Of a stretch of DNA of 64,000 nucleotides, positions 49,323 through 61,933 are shown one piece after another. Location of the stretch: positions 27,616,427 through 27,680,426 of the forward strand of contig OX442315.1 of assembly GCA_949358305.1 (NCBI GenBank), written 5' to 3'. Under the pieces are notes generated by a model that was not told where the DNA came from, ran no database searches, and worked only from the letters and a program-made list of their open reading frames with translations. The translations under genes were made by a program, and so were the position numbers. The stretch comes from Strigamia acuminata. Its lineage: Eukaryota; Arthropoda; Chilopoda; Geophilomorpha; Linotaeniidae. Position 1 is the first letter of the stretch. The number at the start of each line of letters is the position of its first letter.

Positions 49323-49925
49323 TTAAAAGTTGTTGGCTCTTGGTGGGGATGGGCAACACCGGGCAACACAAGAACAGATGAGGGGTGTGCTACCGGTGCT
49401 AGGTAGATGTAGATATGTGCAAACATGTGATTGAGATTGCTGATTGACATTTCGCAATTTAGATTGTGCAAACGATTTTTCGACCTGAGCAGCTCGTAAT
49501 CTCAATCCAATTCTGTTTTCAAAAGCCATGCTTTTTCGCCACCGATCGAGATGTAAAGAATTAAAGACCGGAAATGATGCAAACATTTCCAACCAATAAC
49601 GAGAATGTCCTTGAAAATACTAATCTTTTTTGAGTTGTGCTGACTGAGCAAAATTCAACGGAAAACTCAGTCAACCTTGCTTCGGTTTCTTATCAAAATT
49701 CTTTCCATAAGAGATTGCTAATCTTTATTTTAATGCATGCTTTTAAAACACCCGCCCAAGATGGTTCGATTCTTCTTTAATTGAACTGTAAATTATTCTT
49801 ACGCTATAGTAGTTTAGTTGTTTTCCTACGGAGGGCGCCACGTCATAGACTGGCATAGCAAACCGAGAGCCACCAAACGGAAAAGGATTGTGTCGATTGT
49901 TGGCTAGGCCTAGTGCAACCGTCAT
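49323..49925 (-). CDS. Unrecognised two-exon gene divergent from CNOT1
   Basis: Exons complement(49323..49619, 49803..49925), joined in phase across a 183-bp intron with a GTAAGA donor and a TTAG acceptor, give 139 aa. The first 41 residues contain NNRHNPFPFGGSRFAMPVYD. The second exon begins YFQGHSRYWLEMFASFPVF and continues LHLDRWRKSMAFENRIGLRL and AAQVEKSF. The composition looks coding, while the last 35 residues (cysteine- and proline-rich) look less so, and a GT donor after LRN may mark another intron. No signal peptide or membrane segment. I do not recognise the family. Its start lies 184 bp from that of CNOT1. Confidence 0.45.
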
Positions 49926-50109
49926 GGCTGCTGGATTTACAGAGTCGCCATGATGATGGAGTAAAAGACAACAGACTATTCCCCATGTTGGACTTTTACC
50001 AACTTAATGTTGGATTTGTAGTGAAATATAGTACCGTAAGAAGCTCTTTAAGTTCGCCAAAGGAAGCTTCAAATAAGTTTGAAGTTTTCGTGGTCGTATT
50101 CATGGAACT
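49926..50109. promoter_or_regulatory. Likely bidirectional promoter, CNOT1 and its neighbour
   Basis: A 184-bp gap between two divergent start codons. It is too short for separate large promoters if the minus-strand gene is real. The sequence CAACCGTCATGGCTG at the left edge is the start context of the minus gene. Confidence 0.35.
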
Positions 50110-53100
50110 ATGAACCTAGATTCGCTGTCTTTTGCCTTGTCTTACATCAGTCATTCGGTGGCAAATCTAACTAAGAAGAATTATAAGTCGACTGTTCAGG
50201 AGTTATCATATGTGAGTTTATTTAATAAATTGGAAAAATCAAAGTTAAATTGCATAAATATTTACGTCGATGCTCAGTTTGCAATCTGCTTTTTCAAAAA
50301 GTTGCAAACGTTACGCGAAACAGACCTTTGAGTTAATTTAACCCTAAAACTAACATCCAGTCTAGTTTCGGTACTTATTGCAACGTGTATTGTTGACAAT
50401 GCTAAAAGTTTCTAGAAAAACCAATTTGAACTTGTGCTCAAATTAGAATGAATTTGAAAGTTTTAAGCCTAACATGTCGTAAACTTATTAATTTAGCGAG
50501 TACAAAGTTAAACATTGTTGATGTTGTTTTTATCATTGTTACTGTAATATTACATTTCGTATTTTATGGTTTTTTGCCTCACTTGGCTTTTATAAATATT
50601 CATGTTTATTACTTTTTAGCTTGTTGTCCAGCACGGGTTGGAGGCAGAAAGGCATCTCCTCCGTTGTCTGTTTTCTCACGTGGATTTTAGTGGTGATGGT
50701 AAAAGTAGTGGAAAAGATTTTCATCAGGTAAGAAATTATTATTAATGCAAAAAAAGTAAACTTTTTTTTTTTTTTTACATTTTATTTTGTGTTTCTCTCA
50801 CAATTTTCAGACTCAATATCTAATTCAAGAGTGTGTATCATTAATCACAAAACCGAATTTTATATCTAATTTGTGCTACGCTGTAGATAATCCATTACAT
50901 CACCAAAAGGTATTATTTTACGAAAAAATAAAACAGTTTCGAGTGCAGAAGGTTTCGAGTTTTTGTTCTGACGTTTTTTAACTAATAACGAATAGGATAA
51001 ATAATTATTTTGAAACTTTCTGCATCCAGGAAGTTTGTTTTGATCGATTGTGCTAATTTCACAATGTTAAATTGTTTTTGTTTTTTTTTTTGTTTTCTTT
51101 CTTTCCAATGTAGAGTTTGAAGCCTTCAGCCCAGCTTTTTCCACAGCTGAGCAAAGTTCTTAAACTAACGCGAGTTCAGGAGGTTGCATTTGGTTTAGCT
51201 CTTCTTCAGTCATCCAATCTAGATACAAAATCATTTGCTCTTCAGTTTGTTAAGCAAAAACTGCCTGATCTTTTACGTTCGTACATAGACTCCGGTAGAT
51301 TTTTCTGTTTGTTCAACCTTGAAATCGTTTTAACATTGGAAATTGATCATTTTTATGAATAGATACAAGTGGGAATCAAGAAGGTGGGCTACACGATACA
51401 GCCCCAGAATTTCTTCATTTGATATTGTCGTGGTTGTTTCCTGGTTCTAAAGAACAGTTTGGAATTGGAACCAAACAGAAGGACGCATTTCTTTCCACGT
51501 TAAGGAAAGGTCTGTTTATTATAAATAATAACAAAAGTTTTTACAGTGTGATTATTAATTCGATTTCTATTTTGAACTGCAGATTTTCCGCGAGAAAGGG
51601 TCCCAGTGGTCTTGGCACCCCTTTTATATTCGGATACTGCAGATTTGCCTACAGAAAAATTGGCTTTGGATTGTACAAACACATGCAAAACAATGGTAAT
51701 ACTGCAGCCGAAGTTTAATGTAGTCATTACTAATTGAAAATTATTTTTTTTTAAGGTTGAGGGATCGCTTCCAGATCTCATTTTGGAACTTGGATATAAT
51801 TTCTGTACAAGGTAATGAGTTTAAATCGCTCGTTTAATTTCTTTCACTGTTTATTGATTGAATTTTGTTTGAAAATCAGCGTTGAAGAATGCCACCGCAA
51901 TTTAATGCAGTTGGGCGTGAGGGAAATGAATCCTGCGACGTTAGCGCGGGTGGTTGCTGTCATGTCACGGACGTATGCGGGGTTGAACGAACAAGTTCCA
52001 TTGCAGAATCTTCAGCTTTCTGGCAGCTTATGGAATGACAAAGACAAAACTGATAACAATCAAGCAACAACGTGGAATGTTGATGTTTTTATCCAAGCGT
52101 TGCAAGATACGGTAAAAATTAAATTTGAATGTTTGAATGTTCTAATATATAATAATAATATTTTTTTTTGAAACAGGTTGGGTCACTTAATTGGAAAGAA
52201 GTTATTTTAGAGTTAGATCATCATGGTTTTATAATTAAAGACAGACAAGGGCTCCATGTTCTCACACAAGCTCTATTAAAAGGTTTAAATCATGAGACTT
52301 TTCCAATTGAATTGTATTATAGGCATTGGAAAAATACGGAAGGACAGGTATTTCAGTTGTTATTCGCAATTGGAAGGTTGTTTTAATGTTCTCTTTTAAT
52401 TTAGCTTTCATTATTTCACCATGTGTTGAAAAATTCTGATGTGTTTTGCTTTGCTGACTACATCTATCATGCAGTAGCTGTGGACATTTTGAAAGCGCCT
52501 CCGGAAGATGATAATAGAGATATAGCAACTTGGTACGAAGTTGAGTGGTGGGAGGTGTAATAAGTATTTTAATTTTTGTTGTGATTTTACAGGAAATCGT
52601 TAGACCTCATCGACACATTGCTGTACTTATCAGAAGGACATTATACTCAAGTTCAAGAACTTTTTAAATTTCCGGTTCAGCATTGCCCCGACATGCTTGT
52701 TTTAGGCCTACTGCAAATTAATGTAACTTAATCGTTATTCTGTTTTAATTTTAGTTTAATCTTTTTTTAAATTTATTTGTAGCCTTCTAATAACATCTTG
52801 CGTCAAGAACTCTTGACAAATCTTATGCCGATTTTTTTAGGTAATCATCCTAATTCTGCTATTGTTTTGAACTACGCTTGGCACGTACAGGTAAAATTGA
52901 GGGAAAAAAACGGTGTTTAGTTAAGTATTACTCAATTTTGATTTTTGTAGGCACAAACTAATCAAATCAAAACCATAATAATGCAAGCAATGGCCGATTG
53001 GTACATGAGAGGAGAAAACGACCAGTCTAGATTATCTCGCATACTAGATGTTGCGCAGGATTTAAAAGTAATTGCGAATGAAATTATTTGAAAGTGATGC

Positions 53101-56100
53101 ATTTTCATGTATTTTTTTGATTTAACAGGCACTTTCGTCGCTTTTGAACGCACCACAGTTTCCTTTTGTTATCGATTTAGCTTGTTTAGCTTCGAGAAGA
53201 GAATATTTGAAACTGGATAAATGGCTCAGCGATAAGATCAGAGAACACGGAGAACCATTTATAATGGATTGCGTAAATTTTCTCAAACGAAGGGTGCCAC
53301 AAGTTATGGGCAGTATTGGAAAAGATGACACACTTCCCAAAAGTGGCCAACTGCCCCCTGAAACACTAGCTAACATGTTGGTTTGTTTGCAAGCGTTTGC
53401 TAGGTAAGTGACCTTCCTTGGAGTTTAAAACAATTTATTTTTATACAAATAATAATAATTGTTATTTTTAATTAGCAATGTATCGCAAGATCTTTCGGAC
53501 ACAATACACACGATGGCTAACAACTGCACAATTCTTCTAAATAAATCTCGGCAACCTCCGCCAAACATTGTAAAAGCAACTCGCTCACTCGATCCTCCAT
53601 TTTCGTCAACACTTAACAATTCTGTGAGTTTAAAGGTTTGATCGCGCCACTGTTAATCTAATATCTTAAATCTAATATTTCCAGTTGTTAACATCTCAAC
53701 TGGACCCTCTGAGCAATTTGGGAGCCGGAATTGCTGGTTTAAGTTTAGCAGGAACCGTCGGATCACACAGCAACTCAATTTTTCCTGTTTCTGGAGGATT
53801 GGGGAGCTTCACAACACCAGGATCTCCAGCAAAAATTTTCCCAAACACCAGCAACGTAACTCAAGGATCATTTTCAAACATGTTAGCACCACTGCCATCA
53901 CAAATGCCAAGTCAAATTGGTACACAACTAGGATTGAATACGAGCAGCATGATTGGCAATCTTGGAAACATCGGCAGTAAAACCAGTTTTAATCCACCTC
54001 CGGCGGCAAATCTGCGACAAGCAAACACGCGTAAGATTGCGATTGTGTTTTGTGAGGGGAAAATGTTAATTAATTAATTTTTGTAGCCGATATATCGTCA
54101 GTGTTTACTGACTCGACTCAGCAAGTTTCTTCGGAAGTGGAGGACGAAGCCAACAGCTATTTTCAAAGGATTTACAACCATCCTCCACATCCAACTTTGT
54201 CCATCGACGAAGTGTTAGAAATGCTAAAGAAGTTTCAGGACTCACCAGCTAAACGAGAGAGAGTATGCTCAAGATTTGCGGTGGTTTTTGTTTGGTTTTT
54301 TTAACATTTGATTGTGTTGTTTTAGGATGTTTTTAACTGTATGCTGAGAAATTTGTTTGAGGAATATAGGTTTTTTCCACAATACCCGGAAAAGGAATTG
54401 CAAACCACAGCGCAGCTGTTTGGAGGAATTATTGAGCAAGGCTTAGTAACGTAAGATATCGCCGTTTTCTAGCAAAATTATTGGTCTGATCTTAATTTTA
54501 GACACGTTAACAGGTATTTAGCCTTGGGCTACGCTTTGCGGTTTGTACTTGAAGCTTTAAGGAAACCTTATGCGAGTAAAATGTATTGTTTTGGAATCGC
54601 AGCCTTGGATAGATTTAAAAGCAGGCAAGTAGTGCAAAATAGTATACGTGCGAAATTTGAAACTTATGTGACATGTAAACAATTGATTATCCAGATTGAA
54701 GGATTATCCCCAGTACTGCCAGCATTTAACTTCTATTCCTCACTTTCAAGACTTTCCACCTCATTTGATCGAAGTAATGTTGCGGTTTTGTATTAAATAA
54801 TGTGTAACTACAGTAATTTTATCAAATTTAGTACGTGAAATATGGCGCTAATTCTCAAGAACCACCTGACAAACCGCAGGGATCAGTTTTGCCAGCTAGT
54901 ATAGCTTCAGCAGTGGCAGTTTCGACTGCTGGCAAAACTGTTACCGCTGCAACTTCTGCTACGACAACATCTACTACAATTGCAAAAAATACATCCCTTT
55001 CTGGAAAAGTAGGTTTTAAAGTTTATTTGTTTTTTCAATTTTTCGTAACAAATATTTGATTTATATTATTTAGCCGTCTATTGCCAACGCAACTAATATA
55101 GACACGCTGCTTGGAGCTACTGAAAAGGATGAAAAAATTGCTGTTCCACCCGAGTCGACACAGGACAAAATTGCATTTATATTTAATAATTTGTCCCAAG
55201 TTAATCTTGTTCAAAAGGTAATGTGAAAATGCGCGCTTAGTTTTTTGGATTTTTAAAATAATTGTAACTTGTTTAGACTGAGGAATTGAAAGAAGTTGTT
55301 ACAGAGGAACATTGGTCTTGGATTTCCCAATATCTTGTTATGAAACGAGTGAGCATCGAACATAACTTCCACAATTTGTATTCGACTTTTTTAGACACGT
55401 TAAAAATCAGTGAGTTCACAAAAATGGTTATCAAAGAGACCTTCAGAAACATTAAGGTTTGTAAGACTGCTTTCTCAGTTTTTTTTTAATCCAGATTGAT
55501 TTTCTTTTTAAAATTTTAGGTATTACTTCGAAGTGACAAAGTAATGGCTAATTTTTCTGATCGTTCCTTACTCAAAAATTTGGGACACTGGCTGGGATTG
55601 TTAACATTGGCAAAGAATAAGCCAATTCTTCAAATTGTAAGTTTTTCTTAATGAAAAGTAGCCGAGAAAATAAAACTGAAACATTTTATTGTAGGATATT
55701 GACATCAAAGCATTATTGGTTGAGGCTTATCATAAAGGTCAGCAAGAATTACTCTACGTTGTACCATTTGTGGCAAAAGTGCTTGATTCTTGTGCAAAAA
55801 GCAAAGTAAGTTCGGTGTTCAACATTTAGTATTTGTGGCACTTTGGTAATTTTATTTGTTTATAGGTCTTTAAACCACCAAATCCATGGACGATGGGGAT
55901 TATGAATGTTCTTGCAGAATTACACCAGGAAACAAATCTGAAATTAAATTTGAAATTTGAAATTGAAGTTTTATGCAAAGCTTTAAATTTAGATATAAAT
56001 GTAAGTATATATTTTATTATTTCCATTTTGTAGGTTTATATTTATTTATTTTTATTTTAGGATTTGAAACCTGGTGTGCTTCTGAAGGATCTGGATAGAC

Positions 56101-59100
56101 TTGCGCGGATTGAGCATCAACTATCTCAACCGCAGAAAAAACTCGAACAGCTGCCTATTGATGAACCGATCCAAAGTGGCAGCAGTTCTGTGACCGTCAG
56201 CACGCCAACATCTTCGTTAGCAACTACAATGACGGCAGCTATCACGACTACAACAGTACCTATATTAGCTGGTCCTCCTGATCCCAGATTTTCTTATGGT
56301 GATATTAACATTGCAAATTTACAAGGCTTAGCACCACATATTATTATTAATAATCAGGTTTGTTCGTAACTTTATTTGTCTTTGAAGAGCTTTTTAATTA
56401 TTATCTTTAAATTTTAGATCAATCTGTTTCAATCGCATCCTCAGTTTAAGACTTACGTCCGTTCGGCAATCGATAGAGCTGTTCAAGAATGGATTCATCC
56501 AGTTGTAGATAGGTCGATTAAAATTGCTCTTACTACGTGTGAACAGATTGTAAAGAAGGTATTTCTGATTTATTAATATTTTTTTTTAAGTTTGATGATT
56601 TTTGCGAGTAAATTTTTAATATATTTTGTAATGACCGTTAGGATTTTGCTGTTGATCCGGACGAAGGACGAATGCGAGCTGCTGCTTTTAACATGGTGAG
56701 AAATCTCACTGCTGGAATGGCACTAATTACGTGCCGGGATCATCTGCTGATTAGTATTAATGCAAATTTAAAAGCTGCCTTTTTGAGTGCAATGCGGGTA
56801 AGGTTTTATTCTTGAAAACGGAGGAAAAGCATTGACGTTTAATTTTAACAGGGAGCTACGCAGCAGCAAAAAGAAATAATTGAACAGGCATCCACTATTG
56901 TCGCACAAGATAACGTTGAACTTGCTTGTGCCTTTATTCAAAAAACTGCCATAGAAAAAGCAATTCCAGAAATGGATAAGAGATTGAACACGGTATTTAT
57001 CGTTTGATGATGACCACGGCGAATATTTGATTTCTAATAGATTGAATTGTAGGAATTTGAACTGCGTAAACACGCACGAAACGAAGGAAGGCGGTATTGC
57101 GATCCTGTAATGCTGACTTATCAAGCCGAACGAATGCCCGAACAGATTCGGTTGAAGGTTGGTGGAACGTCAAATCAACAGATGGCTGTATATGAGGAAT
57201 TCGCCCGAAATTTACCTGGTTTTCTTCCAAGTCACGAACGCGAAACTTCCAGCTTTCTTGCTAAGCCAATTCCAGTAAATGATCATTTATTTGGGAGTTA
57301 ATTTTCAAGAAATTCTCATTCTTATTTTTTTCTCTAGTCATACGCTGCAGATGATCTCACCCAAACATATGATAAAATTATTGTTGAGCTGGAAAGTTAT
57401 ATTCAGGCCACATTGGCACCAATGTCTAATCCGCAAGTTGTAGCACTACATAATCTGCTGGAGTCCGTCATCATTGCTCGTAATGCTCGAGACGTGATTA
57501 CAGCATCGGCCGTGGTTCAAAAAGTATACTAAATTTAACAATTGTAAAAGAAGAGGAAAAAATTAATTTCAACTGAATTCTCTTTTAAAGGATATTGAAG
57601 CATTTCTGGAAGGAATGGCCCAGTTACCAAATGATCCGGATTTAGCTGTGAAATTCAGGGATGGCCATCTTCTAGTGCTTAAGGGACTTCAAGATCCCCG
57701 AGCTTTTGGTCCATTGTGGACTAATAAACAAGTGACAAAGTATGGGAATTACACAAAAATATTAATTGGGGTTTGTCTACATGATTTTGTTTCTTTTTTT
57801 AGATGTTTGATTGAATGTCGTGAAGATTACAAATACAATCTGGAAGCTGTTGACTGCTTAATTCGTAGTCATTTAATTAATATGCAGCAATACGACTACC
57901 ATTTAGCTCAGGTTCGTTTTAATGTTTTATGAAGAAACTTTTTTCGTGATTAATTAATTTTTGTAACAATTAAATCAGTCAATGGAGAATGGGTTGAACT
58001 ACATGGCCGTTGGTTTTGCTATCCAACTTGTGCGGAACTACTTAATTGACGAAAGACATGTTAGCAATGTAACTGACTCTGACCTGTTCAAAACTATTGA
58101 AATTTTGGTGCGCATTGCCGTGCATTCGAGACAACCACCTGACGGGTAACGTTACGAAATTACGTGTATTGTATTTATATGTGAATGGTTTTTTCTTTTT
58201 TTTTTCTTTCTAGTTTGACTCAACTTATTGACTTCATCCGTACCAATGCCGACTCGACATTCATTGAGCGCGGTCCAAGTGGTCCGACGTCCATGATGCA
58301 TTCGGGCATTTCTCAAGCGCGCGAGTACGACGATCCGCCTGGGTTACACGAGAAGACGGAATATCTGTTGAGAGAATGGGTCAACATGTATCATTCACCG
58401 ACTGCTGGAAAGGACAGCACTAAAGCGTTCTCGATATTTGTTCATCAGGTTGGGGTACACTTAATTTAATTATCTCTTTTTTTTAAATGGTAAATATAAT
58501 GATTTTGTTTTATTAAAAATTTTATTTTAAGATGAACTTGCACGGTATTCTGAAAACTGACGATTTGATCACTCGATTTTTTCGTCTCTCCACCGAATTG
58601 TGTGTTGAACTTTGCTACCGCACTTTGTCTGAACAACCGTCAAGCCCAACTATAGTACGAGCAAAATGTTTTCACACATTGGATGCTTTTGTTCGATTGA
58701 TTGCTCTACTTGTGAAACATTCGGGAGACTCCACGAATACTGTAACGAAAATTAATTTGCTAAACAAAGTGTTGGGCATTGTGACAGGAGTGTTGCTGCA
58801 AGACCAGGAGGGACGCCAGACGGAGTTTCAACAGTTACCGTACCATCGTATTTTTATCATGCTGCTTCTGGAGTTAAACGCGCCAGAACACGTTCTGGAA
58901 ACTATAAATTTTCAAGTTCTCACGGCTTTTTGGTAAGACCTAAAGAATTAATGGTTACATTTTAAAATTCAAGTATCATTTTTTCTGCTTTCAGTAACAC
59001 GTTTCATATATTGCGACCAGCAAAGGCGCCAGGTTTCGCTTATTCTTGGCTCGAACTCGTTTCTCACCGAGTGTTTATCGGTAGAATGCTCGCATTGACA

Positions 59101-60381
59101 CCGCAACAAAAGGTTAAATCGAAGAAGTTGAAGTTTTTTAATTAGTGTAATTAATAATTTGTTTGTTTTTTTCTAGGGTTGGGGAATGTACGCGCAATTA
59201 TTGATCGATTTATTCAAATTTCTCGCTCCATTTTTGCGAAATGCCGAATTAGCTAAACCGGTGGCACTTTTATACAAAGGGACGCTTCGTTTATTGCTGG
59301 TTCTGCTGCACGACTTTCCGGAATTTCTTTGCGATTATCACTACGGATTTTGTGATGCTATTCCTACGAACTGCATCCAAATGCGCAATTTGATTTTGAG
59401 TGCGTTTCCAAGAAACATGCGCCTTCCAGATCCTTTCACTCCAAACCTGAAGGTTGACATGCTTCCTGAGATCACTTGCGCCCCTCGAGTTTTGCCTAAT
59501 TTTGCTAGCATGATTCAGCCACCTAATTTTAAGAAAGATTTGGATTCTTACATAAAGACAAGAGCACCAGTTACTTTCTTATCTGAATTACGCAGCAATT
59601 TACAGGTGCGAATTTTCTTTTTTTTCTTCTTGAAATTCGTTTAGATTTAATAATTTTTTTTTCAATATTAATTTCAGTTGATAAACGAACCTGGAATGCA
59701 CTATAACATCCCGTTGATTAATGCGCTAGTACTGTACGTAGGTACACAAGCAATTGGTTACATTAACAGTAAAGGATTGACTCCCAGTATGAGTACTATT
59801 ACCCATTCGTCTCATATGGATATTTTTCAAAATTTAGCGGTTGATTTAGATACCGAAGGTCTGTATTTCGTGCAATTTGGAGATTTAAAAACTATTATTA
59901 ATGAGTTTTAAAAATTTTAGGTCGATATCTCTTTTTGAATGCAATTGCGAATCAACTGAGATATCCGAACAGTCACACACATTATTTCAGCTGCACTCTC
60001 CTTTATCTCTTTGCCGAGGCCAACACCGAAGCAATTCAGGAACAAATAACGAGGCAAGTTTTTAATTTTATTTAAATTGAATTAAATGTTAATAATGTGT
60101 ATTGGTTTTCTAGAGTTTTGTTGGAGAGGCTTATTGTCAACCGACCACACCCATGGGGTCTTTTGATCACCTTTATTGAGTTGATCAAAAACCCGAACTT
60201 CAAATTCTGGAATCATGAATTTGTTCATTGTGCGCCTGAAATTGAGAAGTAATTTTGATCTATTTGGATTGTCTATTTAGAAATTGCTATTTAAGTTTAT
60301 TATTTTTGGGCTTACAGATTATTGGAATCGGTAGCACGCTCGTGCATGAGTCAAAAACAGACCAAAGGGTTGAACGAATAG
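50110..60381 (+). CDS. CNOT1: CNOT1, scaffold of the CCR4-NOT deadenylase complex
   Basis: Large scaffold on which the deadenylases and the other NOT subunits assemble for mRNA decay and translational repression. I trace about 43 short exons from [14 protein letters not shown] at 50110 to [11 protein letters not shown] at the TAG 60379..60381. They cover the whole family length (human about 2,376 aa). Landmarks: [19 protein letters not shown] (exon 2), [14 protein letters not shown], the [18 protein letters not shown] start of the MIF4G domain that binds the CAF1 nuclease, [37 protein letters not shown] in the CNOT9-binding region, and the C-terminal NOT1 domain with [18 protein letters not shown] and [16 protein letters not shown]. 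The serine/glycine-rich linker in exon 16 (53.7-54.0 kb) is least conserved. Confidence 0.96.
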
Positions 60382-61563
60382 AGAATTCAATGTGAATATT
60401 TTACTCAACATTTGACCGGTTTATTGGATGACTAAAAGAAGAAAACAAATGAAACATTTTCACAGATGTGTGCTTTTTTTGGTGCCGAGTTATTGCAGTT
60501 ATTGACTGTTATTTTTTTTTCCTTCTATTTTTTTGGTTGTATTGACTTTATACACGTAAACGTTTTAAAAATGAACTATAGTGCCCTTGGATTGATTGAT
60601 AACGTGGGTGCAGAAGTGGTGGTTTTTGTGAATGTGCTGGAACAACAAGATGACTCAAATTAGCACCGCCTTAATACTGTTTGATACTTGAAGGGGTAAA
60701 TTTACGTGCTCTGCACCCCCTTTTCTCCTACTCATTGTTGCAATATATAATGCTTCCGTAAGTGATTGAAACGAGCCTGGAAATAGCTTGCAACAACCAA
60801 TAGGATGACATCATTATTATCTCTCAGGTAGCAAGTACCACCTCCCTCTATTCCCCATTTTTTGTTTATTTTTTCCTCTCTTTTTTAAAAACAATTCATG
60901 ATAATATAAAAATACAACTACACAATTCCATTTTCGTATGATTCATGATGTGCAGGAGGGGTTTCATCTGCTATTTCATGGAATGTATATTTTCATTTGC
61001 CAAAAATAGATCGATATTTTTGTATTTGGCTCGATGGCAAAATGAAAGCCACGTAATTTCATTGATACATTGCACATTTATCGTGAATAATAAGTTAAAC
61101 GTTTGATCTGGTCTTAAAAGGAGTAACGGACAAGTTTAAAATTTGGAGGGGAGAAGATTTGAGCAAAAATGTCGAGTTTCAATTCGGTCGTTTCTTAATT
61201 GACTAATGTTGTCTTTGTTTATTGTTTATTAAAATGGCGAATCTAGATAAGTCAATTGTTTTCTACAGGTATTTGGATTTGGGAATTTTTTCTTTTCATT
61301 TTTGTTTTAAAAATTTAAGCAGGAATTTCTTGAATTTTAGTACTGCAGTATTTGAATTGCTTATGTACCTACGCGATTTTTGTTTTATTTTTTTAAAATA
61401 TGCAATAATTTCTTTGAAATGTCTCTTAAAATTAAATTGTTAATCAATATAAATTCATTAAAACACGAAAATGAAATTTCTGTTGGAAAAGGCGAATGTT
61501 GCAAAATTTGTTTAACGAAAAAAAAAAATACAAAAACAAACAAAAACCAGATTCCCATAATTC

Positions 61564-61616
61564 ACTATTGTAATGTAAATCATTATTGTAATGTAAAATC
61601 ATTATTGTAATGTAAA
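61564..61616. repeat. Three tandem copies of an 18-bp repeat
   Basis: CATTATTGTAATGTAAA(A)T repeated three times, the first copy slightly diverged. Located in the CNOT1 3' flank. Confidence 0.8.
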
Positions 61617-61720
61617 AAAAATTCCGGAGGAATTAATTGCTTTTGGTTAAATCGCTGGCCAAATTGTGTAAAGAATGAAAATCTTACTTTAGTAAAAAAC
61701 GAAAAACAAAAACAAAAAAA

Positions 61721-61757
61721 GTATATATGTATACATATATATATATATATATATATA
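61721..61757. repeat. AT dinucleotide microsatellite
   Basis: About 37 bp of alternating (AT)n with two GT/AC interruptions at its left end. Confidence 0.9.
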
Positions 61758-61933
61758 GTAATGCTGTATTCATTTAGTTGTAGACATTGTTAGCTAAAAT
61801 TTGCAAGTTAATAAACAAGTTTTCTCTGAATACAGGACTTGGTTGTTAATAAAAACCAGAAAAGTTACAATTCAATTTATAATTTATTTTTCAGAAAAAA
61901 AAGCAAAAGTAACACGAAATCAGTTTTGATAAT

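Larger units (their letters stand above)
60382..61933. other. CNOT1 3' UTR and convergent flank of PHKB
   Basis: About 1.5 kb without coding signal between two convergent stop codons. A run of T-rich and A-rich blocks, three copies of an 18-bp repeat and an AT microsatellite are the only structure seen. Candidate polyadenylation signals (AATAAA) lie near 61811 and 61850. Confidence 0.5.
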
